Shown here: positions 1 to 8,308 of the stretch, piece after piece
How positions within the stretch are numbered: the stretch's first letter is position 1
Layout: the number at the start of each line of letters is the position of its first letter
NCBI RefSeq assembly: GCF_042433515.1
Contig: NZ_JBHLVH010000012.1
Coordinates: forward strand, 1 to 64,000
Origin: Kytococcus schroeteri
Lineage (GTDB): Bacteria > Actinomycetota > Actinomycetes > Actinomycetales > Dermatophilaceae
DNA length: 64,000 bases
Direction: 5' to 3'
The notes under the pieces: generated by a model
Told to the model about the DNA's origin: nothing
The model's database searches: none
The model's input: only the letters and a program-made list of their open reading frames with translations
Program-made: the position numbers and the translations under genes

Positions 1-45
1 GTACTGCACTGGGAACGGTGTGGGAGAGTAGGACACCGCCGAACT
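1..45 (+). rRNA. rrf: 5S ribosomal RNA, 3' end (partial)
   Basis: The first ~45 bases match the conserved 3' third of bacterial 5S rRNA: the GTACTGCACTGGG...GTGTGGGAGAGTAGG helix IV/V region, then the CACCGCCGAAC 3' end that pairs with the 5' terminus. The rest of the gene, and presumably 16S and 23S, lie left of the window. A strong terminator follows within 10 bases, as expected at the end of an rrn operon. The exact 3' end (44 or 45) is an estimate. Confidence 0.93.
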
Positions 46-53
46 CAACGTTT

Positions 54-93
54 GTTTCAGCCCCGCCCAATTGTTGTTGGGCGGGGCTGAAAC
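54..93 (+). terminator. rrn operon terminator
   Basis: A perfect 17-bp inverted repeat (54-70 and 77-93) has a 6-base loop, TTGTTG. The stem is very GC-rich (CAGCCCCGCCC) and directly follows the 5S rRNA. The flanking T and A runs are short, but stem strength and position make it a rho-independent terminator of the ribosomal operon. Confidence 0.9.
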
Positions 94-258
94 CATTCCC
101 GGGGGTTGTGTTGGGGGTGGGCCGTGCGCGTCCCCATGGGGAAGGGAGAGGGTTCGTGTCCACCGGGGATGGGTGGGCCTGGATCGCACGCCCAGGCGGG
201 GGTGGGTGCGGGGGGCGCTGATGCCGTGACCGGCAGTTCGCACCAGGGGTGGCGCGGG

Positions 259-272
259 TCACACTTGTGTGA
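259..272. promoter_or_regulatory. palindrome TCACACTTGTGTGA upstream of the D-2-hydroxyacid dehydrogenase
   Basis: A 6+6 bp palindrome (TCACAC-TT-GTGTGA) is centred about 42 bases before the GTG start at 308. Size and position fit a binding site for a dimeric regulator. No nearby regulator can be assigned to it from sequence alone. Confidence 0.35.
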
Positions 273-307
273 TGACATGGCGGTCCGCACCGTGTTCTGG
301 AGGTTCT

Positions 308-3226
308 GTGGCCGTCGTGTCCTCGTCCCGCCTGGTGGCTCGCCTGAGGGCAGTTGGCCTGTCCGACGTCCGCGACGACGCAGCCATCCGTGGCACCCAC
401 TCCAGTGACGCCTCGCTCTACCGCGTGGAGCCTCAGGCCGTGGTGTTCCCCCGGCACGCCGACGAGGTCACCCTGGCGGTCCAGACCGCGCGGGCAGAGG
501 GACTGCCACTCACCGCTCGGGGTGCAGGGACGTCCATTGCGGGCAACGCCATCGGCCCGGGAATCGTCCTCGACTTCCGCCGGCACATGCAACAGGTCCT
601 CGAGCTCGACCCCGAGGCCGGGACGGCTCGCGTGCAACCCGGTGTGGTCCAGGCCCGCCTGCAGGACGCAGCGCGGCCGCACGGCCTGCGGTTCGGCCCT
701 GACCCGTCGACGTCCACGCGCTGCACCATCGGGGGGATGATCGGTAACAACGCGTGCGGCAGCCGCAGCCTCGCCTACGGACGCACCTCGGACAACGTGC
801 TGGGAGCCCGGGGTGTCTGGGCGGACGGGAGCCCCCTGGACACGTCGCCCGTGGACGCCGGTACCGCGGCCCTGCGGGAGCGGCTCGCGTCGGTGGTAGC
901 GAGTGACCTCGCCACCGTGCGCACCGAGTTCGCCCGCTTCGGGCGCCAGGCGAGCGGTTACGCCCTCGAGCACCTGCTGCCGGAGAAGGGCGTTGACCTG
1001 GCGCGCTTCCTCGTCGGCTCCGAGGGCACGCTCGCCGTCCTCACGGAGGCCACCGTCCGCCTGGTGAGGGCACCGGCCCACACCCGCCTGGTGGTCATCG
1101 GCTTCGACACGATGCCCGCCGCTGCGGATGCCGTCCCCACGCTCCTGACACAGGGGCTCACGGCCTGCGAGGGGCTGGACCGCCGGCTCGTGGACGTGCT
1201 CGTGGAGCGGCGCGGTCCGGCATCGGTGCCGGAACTGCCCCGCGGCGATGCCTGGCTCTTCTGCGAGGTGGCAGCGGAGACCGCCGGGGAGCTGGAGGCC
1301 GCCTCCACCGCGCTCGTGGCCACCGCCCGCATCGATGCCGGGGCCGTGGACGTGCGGGCCGTGCCCAAAGCCACCGAGGCGGCGGCGCTGTGGCGCATCC
1401 GGTCCGACGGGGCGGGCCTGGCGGGGCGGTCCCCGGCAGGACGCCCTGCGTGGGCGGGCTGGGAGGACGCCGCCGTGCCCCCGGAGCGGCTGGGGGAGTA
1501 CCTCCGCGGGTTCGACGACCTGCTTGCCGCGTACGACCTCTCCGCGGCGCCCTACGGGCACTTCGGTGAGGGGTGCATGCACGTGCGCCTGGACCTGCCG
1601 CTCGGCGCACCGGGTGGTGTGGCGCGGTCCCGGGCCTTCCTCGAGGACGCCGCGCGCCTCGTGGCCGGCTTCGGTGGCTCGTGCTCCGGTGAGCACGGCG
1701 ACGGCCGCGCCCGCAGCGAGCTGCTGCCCCTCATGTACTCCGAACGCGCGCTGGCGCTCTTCGGCGCGGTGAAGCACGCGTGCGACCCCGACGGGCTGCT
1801 CAACCCGGGGGTGCTCGTGGACCCGGCGCCCCTCGACGCCGACCTGCGCCTGCCCGGTGCCACCTGCGACCTGCCCACCCCGGCGTTCGCCTACCCCGAG
1901 GACGGCGGCAGCTTCTCCGCGGCCGTGCACCGCTGCACGGGCGTGGGCAAGTGCACCGCTGACGGGGTGCTCGACGGCGCGCAGACGGTGATGTGTCCGT
2001 CCTGGCTGGCCACCCGCGAGGAGGAGCACTCCACCCGGGGGCGGGCGCGCCTGCTGCAGGAGGTGGTCAACGGCAGCAGTGAGCTCACGGTGGACTCCCC
2101 AGCGGTGCACGACGCGCTGGACCTGTGCCTCTCGTGCAAGGGGTGCTCGTCGGACTGCCCCACCGGGGTGGACATGGCCACGCTGAAGTCCGAGGTGCTG
2201 CACCAGACCTACCGCCGCCGGCTGCGGCCGGTGACGCACTACTCGCTCGGCTGGCTGCCGCTGTGGACCGTGGCCGCCAGCCGGATGCCCCGCGTGGCCA
2301 ACGCAGCGATGCAGGTGGTCCGCCGGGTTCCGGGTGCGATGCGGGTGGCCGGCATCGACCCGCGGCGGGGGCTGCCCACCTTCGCGCGGCGTCCCTTCTG
2401 GTCCGATGCGGGGAACCGTGCCCGGGCGGCGCGTTCGGTGACGGCGGACGCGGCATCGAGCGGGCGGGTGGTGCTCTTCGTGGACACCTTCAGCAACGCG
2501 TTCACCCCGCAGGCCGCCACGGCCGCCGTGCGCGTGCTCGAGGCCGCCGGGCTCACCGTGGAGCTCCTGCCGCGGCGCACCTGCTGCGGCCTGACCTGGA
2601 TCACCACCGGGCAGCTCGACACCGCCCGCCAGCTGCTGCGGCGCACCGTGGACCAGCTGCTGCCGTACGTGGAGGCCGGGGTGCCGGTGGTCGGCATCGA
2701 GCCGTCGTGCACCGGCGTGCTGCGCAAGGACGCCGTCGAGCTGCTGGCCGACGACACCGCCCGCCGGGTGGCCGCCAGCACCTTCACGCTGGCCGAGGTG
2801 CTCGCGCGGGTCGGGTGGGAACCGCCCCGCCTGGACGGGCTGCGCGTGCTGGCCCAACCGCACTGCCACCACCACGCCGTCATGGGGTGGGAGGCCGACC
2901 GGGCACTGCTGGAGGGGGCCGGCGCCCAGGTGGAGGCGCTGGCCGGGTGCTGCGGGCTGGCCGGAAACTTCGGCGTGGAGGCAGGGCACTACGAGGTGTC
3001 GGTGGCCGTGGCCGAGCAGCACCTGCTGCCGGCGCTGCGGCGCGGCGGGCACGACGTGGTGCTCACCGACGGCTTCTCGTGCCGCCTGCAGGCCGACGAC
3101 CTGGGTGGCGCGCAGGGCCGGCACCTGGCCGAGCTGCTCGCCGAGCACCTGAGCGAGGCGCCCCGCATCGAGGGGCGGGGCGCGCCCGACGACCGTCCCC
3201 ACCCCATCGACGAGGAGGAACGATGA
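308..3226 (+). CDS. FAD-binding and (Fe-S)-binding D-2-hydroxyacid dehydrogenase, YdiJ/GlcD-like; likely D-2-hydroxyglutarate dehydrogenase
   Basis: This 972-residue flavoprotein fuses three parts. An FAD-binding PCMH domain covers about residues 43-225 (conserved CTIGGMIGNNACGSRS at ~138) and is followed by the C-terminal FAD-oxidase domain. A 4Fe-4S region has CTGVGKC near 541 and CLSCKGCSSDCP near 606. Two CCG repeats lie at TCCGL (~757) and GCCGLAGNFG (~878). The family oxidises D-lactate, glycolate or D-2-hydroxyglutarate and passes electrons to the respiratory chain; length and order match E. coli YdiJ. The nearby HglS-like gene makes D-2-hydroxyglutarate, so I infer that substrate, but D-lactate cannot be excluded. 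GTG 308 was chosen because GGAGG lies 4 bases upstream; GTG 317 is an alternative. The stop overlaps the next start by ATGA. Confidence 0.85.
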   Translation: MAVVSSSRLVARLRAVGLSDVRDDAAIRGTHSSDASLYRVEPQAVVFPRHADEVTLAVQTARAEGLPLTARGAGTSIAGNAIGPGIVLDFRRHMQQVLELDPEAGTARVQPGVVQARLQDAARPHGLRFGPDPSTSTRCTIGGMIGNNACGSRSLAYGRTSDNVLGARGVWADGSPLDTSPVDAGTAALRERLASVVASDLATVRTEFARFGRQASGYALEHLLPEKGVDLARFLVGSEGTLAVLTEATVRLVRAPAHTRLVVIGFDTMPAAADAVPTLLTQGLTACEGLDRRLVDVLVERRGPASVPELPRGDAWLFCEVAAETAGELEAASTALVATARIDAGAVDVRAVPKATEAAALWRIRSDGAGLAGRSPAGRPAWAGWEDAAVPPERLGEYLRGFDDLLAAYDLSAAPYGHFGEGCMHVRLDLPLGAPGGVARSRAFLEDAARLVAGFGGSCSGEHGDGRARSELLPLMYSERALALFGAVKHACDPDGLLNPGVLVDPAPLDADLRLPGATCDLPTPAFAYPEDGGSFSAAVHRCTGVGKCTADGVLDGAQTVMCPSWLATREEEHSTRGRARLLQEVVNGSSELTVDSPAVHDALDLCLSCKGCSSDCPTGVDMATLKSEVLHQTYRRRLRPVTHYSLGWLPLWTVAASRMPRVANAAMQVVRRVPGAMRVAGIDPRRGLPTFARRPFWSDAGNRARAARSVTADAASSGRVVLFVDTFSNAFTPQAATAAVRVLEAAGLTVELLPRRTCCGLTWITTGQLDTARQLLRRTVDQLLPYVEAGVPVVGIEPSCTGVLRKDAVELLADDTARRVAASTFTLAEVLARVGWEPPRLDGLRVLAQPHCHHHAVMGWEADRALLEGAGAQVEALAGCCGLAGNFGVEAGHYEVSVAVAEQHLLPALRRGGHDVVLTDGFSCRLQADDLGGAQGRHLAELLAEHLSEAPRIEGRGAPDDRPHPIDEEER

Positions 3227-4209
3227 GCCACGAGATGCTGGTGCTGAGCGCCCGCGAGATCGAGGACCTGCTGGACCTGGAGGGGGTGCACGCCTCGCAG
3301 ATGCGCGCCTTCGAGCGGCTGGGCACGGGGGAGGCGTGCATGGCGCCCAAGGTGTCCGTGCCCGGGGCCGACGGCGCCTCGCTGCTGACCTACACCGCCC
3401 GCAGCGCGCAGGAGGCGCCCGGCGTGGTGAAGGTGATCGGCTTCCACCCGGGCAACCCGCAGCAGGGGCTCGACCCGGTGCAGGGCGCCGTGTTGGTGCT
3501 CGACGGGGCGATCGGCCGTCCCATCGCGCTGCTCGACGGGCCGGCGCTCACCACCCCGCGCACAGCGGCCGGGTCCGCCGTGGCCACCGACCTGCTGGCG
3601 CGCCGCGACGCCGCCGTGCTCACGGTGGTGGGGACCGGTGTGCAGGCCTGGGCGCACCTGCGGGCGCTGACGCGCGTGCGGTCCTTCACCACGGTGCACG
3701 TGGTGGGGCGCCGGGCCGAGGCGGCCGAGGAACTGGCTGCCCGCGCCCGCGACGAGCTGGGCCTGGCCGCGGAGGCCTCCACGGACCTGGCGGCCGTGGC
3801 GCCGGAGTCGGACGTGGTGGCGCTGTGCACCACCAGCACCACGCCGCTGCTCGACGCCGGGCCGGTGCGGCCGGGGGCGCTGGTGGTGTCCGTGGGGTCG
3901 TTCGCCCCGGACCGCAGCGAGGTGGCCCCCGATCTCGTGGGCCGGGCCGACCTGGTGGTGGTGGACGACGTGGACACCGCGTGCGCGCAGGCGGGGAGCA
4001 TCATCGATGCGGTGGACGCCGGTGCCGTGGACGCCGCGGACCTGGTGCCGCTGGGCCGGGTGGTCTGTGGGGCGCACCCGGGCCGGGCCCGCGAGGGCGA
4101 CGTGGTGTTCTACAACTCCGTGGGCGTGGCCGCGCAGGACGCCACTGTGGCCGAGGAGGTGCTGCGCCGGGCCCGGGAGGCCGGGGTGGGCACGGCCGTG
4201 GAGCTCTGA
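3223..4209 (+). CDS. ornithine cyclodeaminase / mu-crystallin family protein; candidate ketimine (piperideine-2-carboxylate) reductase
   Basis: A 328-residue NAD(P)-dependent protein of the OCD/mu-crystallin family. A Rossmann motif (VVGTGVQAWAHL) lies near residues 134-145, preceded by the family's GALTTPRTAA-like segment at ~107 (here GPALTTPRTAAGS). Members are ornithine or lysine cyclodeaminases, alanine dehydrogenases, or reductases of cyclic ketimines; mammalian mu-crystallin reduces 1-piperideine-2-carboxylate to L-pipecolate. AGGAGG precedes the ATG, which overlaps the upstream stop by 4 bp, so the gene is translationally coupled to the flavoprotein. With a FAD amino-acid oxidase converging on it and an ALDH7 nearby, ketimine reduction in D-lysine/pipecolate catabolism is the best guess. 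Cyclodeaminase activity remains possible. Confidence 0.8.
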   Translation: MSHEMLVLSAREIEDLLDLEGVHASQMRAFERLGTGEACMAPKVSVPGADGASLLTYTARSAQEAPGVVKVIGFHPGNPQQGLDPVQGAVLVLDGAIGRPIALLDGPALTTPRTAAGSAVATDLLARRDAAVLTVVGTGVQAWAHLRALTRVRSFTTVHVVGRRAEAAEELAARARDELGLAAEASTDLAAVAPESDVVALCTTSTTPLLDAGPVRPGALVVSVGSFAPDRSEVAPDLVGRADLVVVDDVDTACAQAGSIIDAVDAGAVDAADLVPLGRVVCGAHPGRAREGDVVFYNSVGVAAQDATVAEEVLRRAREAGVGTAVEL

Positions 4210-4239
4210 CGGGCCGGTCGGCCGGACCTGCGCGCGCAG

Positions 4240-4301
4240 AGGTCCGGCTGTGGTCCGTAGATCCGCCCTATGGGGTGTACCTCTGGACCGCAGCCGGACC
4301 T
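4240..4301. terminator. hairpin downstream of the ornithine cyclodeaminase-family gene
   Basis: Arms 4240-4256 and 4285-4301 form a 17-bp stem with one G-U pair and a 28-base loop. A third copy of the GCCGGACCT arm lies at 4221-4229 and could pair with 4240-4248 instead, giving two competing hairpins. It sits 30 bases after the stop of the plus-strand gene, so a terminator role is likely. Confidence 0.55.
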
Positions 4302-4340
4302 TTGTGCGCCGGCGGGGCGTCCGCCGGGCGTGGGCAGGCC

Positions 4341-4475
4341 GAGAACCGCACCGGTGCTGAGTTGGGCCTGACACCGCATCGAGAACCGCACCGGTGCTGA
4401 ACTCGACAGTCGAGTTCAGCACCGGTGCGGACCTGGGTGGGGGTGGCGGTCGAGAACGGCACCGGTGCGGTTCTC
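4341..4475. repeat. cluster of GCACCGGTGC palindromic repeats between convergent genes
   Basis: The 20-mer GAGAACCGCACCGGTGCTGA occurs at 4341-4360 and exactly again at 4381-4400. The second copy starts a perfect 45-base palindrome (4386-4430, 22-bp arms around base 4408). A third palindrome at 4452-4475 uses the same GCACCGGTGC core with one mismatch. It probably works as a bidirectional terminator for the two converging operons. The reuse of one core suggests a REP-like family rather than a simple hairpin. Confidence 0.7.
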
Positions 4476-4488
4476 GGCCACCGGGGCG

Positions 4489-5649
4489 TCAGACGATGTT
4501 GAACTCCCGCCGCAGCCCGGCCCCGGCGAAGCGCTCGGTGCTCATGCCCGACACGTCCACCGAGAGCGCGTCGCCGCGGTACATCTCCGCCATCACCTGG
4601 CCCACCGCCGGGCCCTGCAGGAACCCGTGGCCGGAGAACCCGGTGGCGTACAGGAACCGCGAGACGCCCTCGGCCTCGCCGATGAGCGCGTTGTGGTCCG
4701 GTGTCACCTCGTAGTAGCCGGCCCAGCGGGAGGCCATGCCCACCTCCTCCAGCAGCGGCACGCGGCGCTCGGCCACCTCGATGACCTGCTCCAGCCACGC
4801 GTCGGTGTGCTCCAGCGACCAGCCCGGCTCCTCGTCCTGGTTGGACATGCCCACCAGCAGCCCCGGGCCCTCGCGGTGGAAGTACAGGGTGCTGGAGAAG
4901 TCGATGGTGAAGGGCACCCGGTCGGGCAGGTCCGCGATGGGCTCGGTCACCAGCAGCTCGCGGCGCACCGGGTCCACGGGCAGGTCCACGCCCACCATCT
5001 CGCCCAGCCTCCGCGACCACGCACCGGCGCAGCAGACCACCGTGTCGGTGGCGATGTCGCCCTGGCTGGTCACCACCCCGGTGAGGGTGTCGCCGTCGCG
5101 CACCACGTCGGTCACCTCGCACTGGCGGATGATGCGCACACCCAGCGCGCGGGCGGCCCGGGCGTAGCCCTGCACCACGGACTCCGGCGTGCAGTGCCCG
5201 GCCTCCGGCGACCAGACGCCCGCGAGGAGCCCCTCGGTGGAGGCCAGCGGCGACATCGCTGCCGCCTCCTCCACCCCGATGATCCGGCTCGCCAGGCCCA
5301 GGGAGTTCTGCAGCTCCACGTTGCGCTCGAAGGTGTGCAGGTCCTCCTCGCGCTCGAGCAGGAACAGGTAGCCGCTCTCGTGGTAGTCGATCTCCTGGTC
5401 GAACAGCTCGGGGAAGTTCCGGAACACCTCCAGGCTGCGCATGCCCAGCTCCACGTTCACGGCATCGCTGAACTGCGCGCGTACGCCACCGGCGGCCTTG
5501 CAGGTGGAGCCGGAGCCCAGCTCGTCCTTCTCGAGCACCACCACGTCCGTGGTGCCGCCCTTGGCCAGGTGGTAGGCGGTGGACAGGCCCATGACGCCGC
5601 CGCCGATGACGACGACCTCGGCGCGGGTGGGGAAGGTCTTGTCCGACAT
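4489..5649 (-). CDS. FAD-dependent amino-acid oxidoreductase (DAO/SoxB family), candidate L-pipecolate oxidase
   Basis: A 386-residue DAO-fold flavoenzyme. The N-terminal FAD motif VVVIGGGVMGLSTAYHL spans residues 12-28, and the C-terminal FAD-contact segment ATGFSGHGFLQGPAVG is typical of sarcosine oxidase beta, DadA and AmaA proteins. The family oxidises secondary or D-amino acids to imines. It is last in the five-gene minus-strand operon, 25 bp after the symporter, with AAGGAG before its ATG. Because the operon also encodes an ALDH7, I favour oxidation of L-pipecolate to piperideine-6-carboxylate, the AmaA role in Pseudomonas. Sarcosine, proline or saccharopine oxidation are alternatives that motifs alone cannot separate. 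Confidence 0.8.
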   Translation of the reverse strand: MSDKTFPTRAEVVVIGGGVMGLSTAYHLAKGGTTDVVVLEKDELGSGSTCKAAGGVRAQFSDAVNVELGMRSLEVFRNFPELFDQEIDYHESGYLFLLEREEDLHTFERNVELQNSLGLASRIIGVEEAAAMSPLASTEGLLAGVWSPEAGHCTPESVVQGYARAARALGVRIIRQCEVTDVVRDGDTLTGVVTSQGDIATDTVVCCAGAWSRRLGEMVGVDLPVDPVRRELLVTEPIADLPDRVPFTIDFSSTLYFHREGPGLLVGMSNQDEEPGWSLEHTDAWLEQVIEVAERRVPLLEEVGMASRWAGYYEVTPDHNALIGEAEGVSRFLYATGFSGHGFLQGPAVGQVMAEMYRGDALSVDVSGMSTERFAGAGLRREFNIV

Positions 5650-5674
5650 GGGTACTCCTTGCGGTTCGTGCCGG

Positions 5675-7177
5675 TCAGGCGCCGGCGACGTGGTCGGGGA
5701 CGCTGCGCTCGGCCTCCGGGACCTCCTCCAACTCGCCGCGCGCCAGGGCCCGGGTGTGGTCGGTCATCTCCCGGCGCAGGACGCCGGAGAGCAGGTAGAG
5801 GCCGATGAGGTTGGGCAGGGTCATGAGGAAGAACATGGAGTCCGAGAAGCCGACGACCGTGTCCAGCGAGACCGCCGCACCGACGACGATCATGAGGATC
5901 CACAGCACGTCGTAGGCGAGCTCCACGGCCCGGCTGTTGCCGAAGAGGTACCCGGCGGCCTTCTTGCCGTAGTACGAGTAGCTGAGGACCGTCGAGAACG
6001 CGAGCAGCAGGACGATCACGGTGAGCAGCCACGGGAACACGGCGTGGACGGTGGCGAACGCCTCGGAGGTCAGGGCCACGCCGTCGGCCTCGGACGAGGT
6101 GTGCAGTCCGGTGACGACGATGGCCAGCGCGGTCATCGTGCAGATCACCACGGAGTCGATGAACGGCTCCAAGGAGGCGACGATGCCCTCCTGGGCGGGG
6201 CGGCGGGTGCGCACGGTGGAGTGCGCGATGCCGGCCGAGCCCACACCGGCGGCGTTGGAGAACAGCGCACGCTGGATGCCCACGATGGCCACGCCGACGA
6301 CGCCGCCCTCGACGCCCTTGCCGGTGAACGCCCCGGAGAGGATCTCCGAGACGGCGTGCGGCAGGTGGCCGATGTTGGTCGCCAGCACCACGAGCACGCA
6401 CAGCACGTAGCTGACGGCCATGATCGGCGTGAGGCGGCTGGTCCACCGCGCGATGCTGGTGATGCCGCCCAGGATCACGGCGCCGGCCAGCACGGCCAGC
6501 ACCACGCCCACGAGCCAGCCCTTGTCGGCCAGGTAGCTCTCATCGCCGCCGGTGACGCCCGCCAGCTGCACCGCCACCTGGTTGGCCTGGAAGATGTTGC
6601 CGGCTCCCAGGGCGCCGATCGCCATGGAGACGGCGTACATCCCCGCGAGCACCACACCGAGCGGGGCCAGGCCCTTCTCGGCCAGGCCGTACCGCAGGTA
6701 GTACATGGGGCCGCCGGAGACGGTGCCGTCGTCGTTGACGCGGCGGTACTTCGCGCCCAGCGTGGCCTCGGCGGCCTTGAGCGACATGCCCAGCAGGCCG
6801 GCCAGGATGATCCACAGCGTGGCGCCGGGTCCGCCGATGGTGATGGCCACGGCCACGCCGGCCACGTTGCCCAGGCCGACGGTGCCGGAGAGCTCGGTGG
6901 CCATGGCCTGGTAGCTGGTGATCTCGCCGGGGTCGGTGCGCCGGTTGTGGCGCCCCTGCACGATGCCGCGCAGCTGCCGGTAGCCGTAGGCGAACTGGGG
7001 GCCGATGAGGGCCGTCATCACCAGTCCGCCCAGCAGCAGCCAGACGACGAGGTAGGGCATCTCGGTGTCGGCCAGCGGGAAGGTGGCGAAGACCACCGAG
7101 CTCAGCCACTCGACCACCGGGCCGAACCAGGACTCCATCCAGGCGTCCACGCCGGACTTCTCCGCGGCGGTCAGCAC
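5675..7177 (-). CDS. sodium:alanine (AGCS family) amino-acid symporter
   Basis: A 500-residue polytopic membrane protein with about 10-11 hydrophobic segments and AGCS family landmarks: SGTVGLGNVAGVAVAI near residue 95, then LKAAEATLGAKYR and GGPMYYLRYG. Members import alanine, glycine or related amino acids with Na+. The GTG start lies inside the preceding dehydrogenase gene (7-bp overlap), so the two are coupled. In this operon it is the likely importer of the amino acid being degraded, possibly not alanine. Length is normal for the family and there is no sign of damage. Confidence 0.9.
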   Translation of the reverse strand: MLTAAEKSGVDAWMESWFGPVVEWLSSVVFATFPLADTEMPYLVVWLLLGGLVMTALIGPQFAYGYRQLRGIVQGRHNRRTDPGEITSYQAMATELSGTVGLGNVAGVAVAITIGGPGATLWIILAGLLGMSLKAAEATLGAKYRRVNDDGTVSGGPMYYLRYGLAEKGLAPLGVVLAGMYAVSMAIGALGAGNIFQANQVAVQLAGVTGGDESYLADKGWLVGVVLAVLAGAVILGGITSIARWTSRLTPIMAVSYVLCVLVVLATNIGHLPHAVSEILSGAFTGKGVEGGVVGVAIVGIQRALFSNAAGVGSAGIAHSTVRTRRPAQEGIVASLEPFIDSVVICTMTALAIVVTGLHTSSEADGVALTSEAFATVHAVFPWLLTVIVLLLAFSTVLSYSYYGKKAAGYLFGNSRAVELAYDVLWILMIVVGAAVSLDTVVGFSDSMFFLMTLPNLIGLYLLSGVLRREMTDHTRALARGELEEVPEAERSVPDHVAGA

Positions 7178-8298
7178 GGCAGCTGCCCGCGCAGGCGCAT
7201 CGCCTCGCGGACCCGGTCGCGGGCCAGCTGGCCGGCTGCCGCGTGCGGGATGGTCCCGGACTCGGCGGCGGCCTGCAGCACGGTGGTGGTGTTGGTGCGC
7301 ATCCGCTCGGTGACCGTGGGCACGATCTGCGTGGTGTCCACGCCGAAGGGGGAGTAGCGGTCGCGCATGCCGAAGGCCGCGGCGATGATGCCGCCGGCGT
7401 TGGCGATGAAGTCCGGCACCACGGTGACGCCGCGGTCGGCCAGGGCCTGCTGGGCAGCGGCGTCGGTGGGCAGGTTGGCCCCCTCCACCACCAGGCGGGC
7501 GCGGATGCCGTCGGCGTTGCCGGCGTCGATGACGCCCTGCCGCGCAGCCGGCACCAGCACGCCGGCGTCCAGGTGCAGCTCCTGCCCGGCGTCGAGCCGC
7601 TGCCCGCCGGCGTGGTCCACCAGGGCGTCGCCGTGCTCGGCGCGCAGGGCCAGCAGCTCCTCGACGTCCAGGCCGTCGGGGTCGTGCACGGCCCCGGTCG
7701 CGGTGGAGACGGCCACCACGGTGTACCCGAGCTCCACCAGGCGCCGGGCGGTGGCGTGCCCGACGGCGCCGAAGCCCTGGATCACCACGCGCCGGTCGTC
7801 CAGGTCCGTGTGCGCCGCGGCGGCGTCGACCGCCTCGGCGACCCCGTGGCCGGTGATGCCCAGGGCGTCGTAGGCCACGCCGCCGAGGGCGGCCGGGGTG
7901 CCGGTGGCGGCACCCCGGTCACCGAGCTCGTCGCAGAGGATGGCCGCGTCCGTCTCGTCGAGCCCCATGTCCAGCCCGAAGACGTACTCCGCCGGCACCT
8001 CGTTGCGCAGCATCCGCGCGAACGCCCGCAGCGCCTCCTCCTTGCGGGGGGAGGCCGGGTCGAAGCGGATGCCGGCCTTGGCCCCGCCCTGGAAGAGGTC
8101 GACGGCCGCCCACTTCCACGTCATCACGCGGGCCAGGCGGGCCACCTCGGCCACGGTGAGGTCGGGGCTCATGCGGGTGCCGCCCTTGCCGGGGCCGCGG
8201 GAGGTGTTGTCGATGACGAGCACCCCCTGCATCCCGCTGCGCGGGTGGCTCACGGTGACGACCTTCTCCGGTCCCCACTCGTCGACGAGCTCGAACAC
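7171..8298 (-). CDS. Glu/Leu/Phe/Val-type amino-acid dehydrogenase
   Basis: A 375-residue ELFV dehydrogenase: NAD(P)-dependent oxidative deamination of an amino acid to a 2-oxoacid. The N-terminal catalytic domain has GPGKGGTRMSP (35-45), W-K62 and GGAKAG with catalytic Lys74. The Rossmann domain has VVIQGFGAVGHATARRL near 170-186, and the C-terminal FIANAGGIIAA motif is present. The start is GTG 8298 behind GAGGAGG. The gene is 10 bp after the ALDH and overlaps the symporter. In the proposed pathway it would convert 2-aminoadipate to 2-oxoadipate, a step usually done by an aminotransferase, and no aminotransferase is present here. A general glutamate or branched-chain dehydrogenase is the alternative. 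Confidence 0.87.
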   Translation of the reverse strand: MFELVDEWGPEKVVTVSHPRSGMQGVLVIDNTSRGPGKGGTRMSPDLTVAEVARLARVMTWKWAAVDLFQGGAKAGIRFDPASPRKEEALRAFARMLRNEVPAEYVFGLDMGLDETDAAILCDELGDRGAATGTPAALGGVAYDALGITGHGVAEAVDAAAAHTDLDDRRVVIQGFGAVGHATARRLVELGYTVVAVSTATGAVHDPDGLDVEELLALRAEHGDALVDHAGGQRLDAGQELHLDAGVLVPAARQGVIDAGNADGIRARLVVEGANLPTDAAAQQALADRGVTVVPDFIANAGGIIAAAFGMRDRYSPFGVDTTQIVPTVTERMRTNTTTVLQAAAESGTIPHAAAGQLARDRVREAMRLRGQLPC

Positions 8299-8308
8299 GG
8301 CTGCCTCC

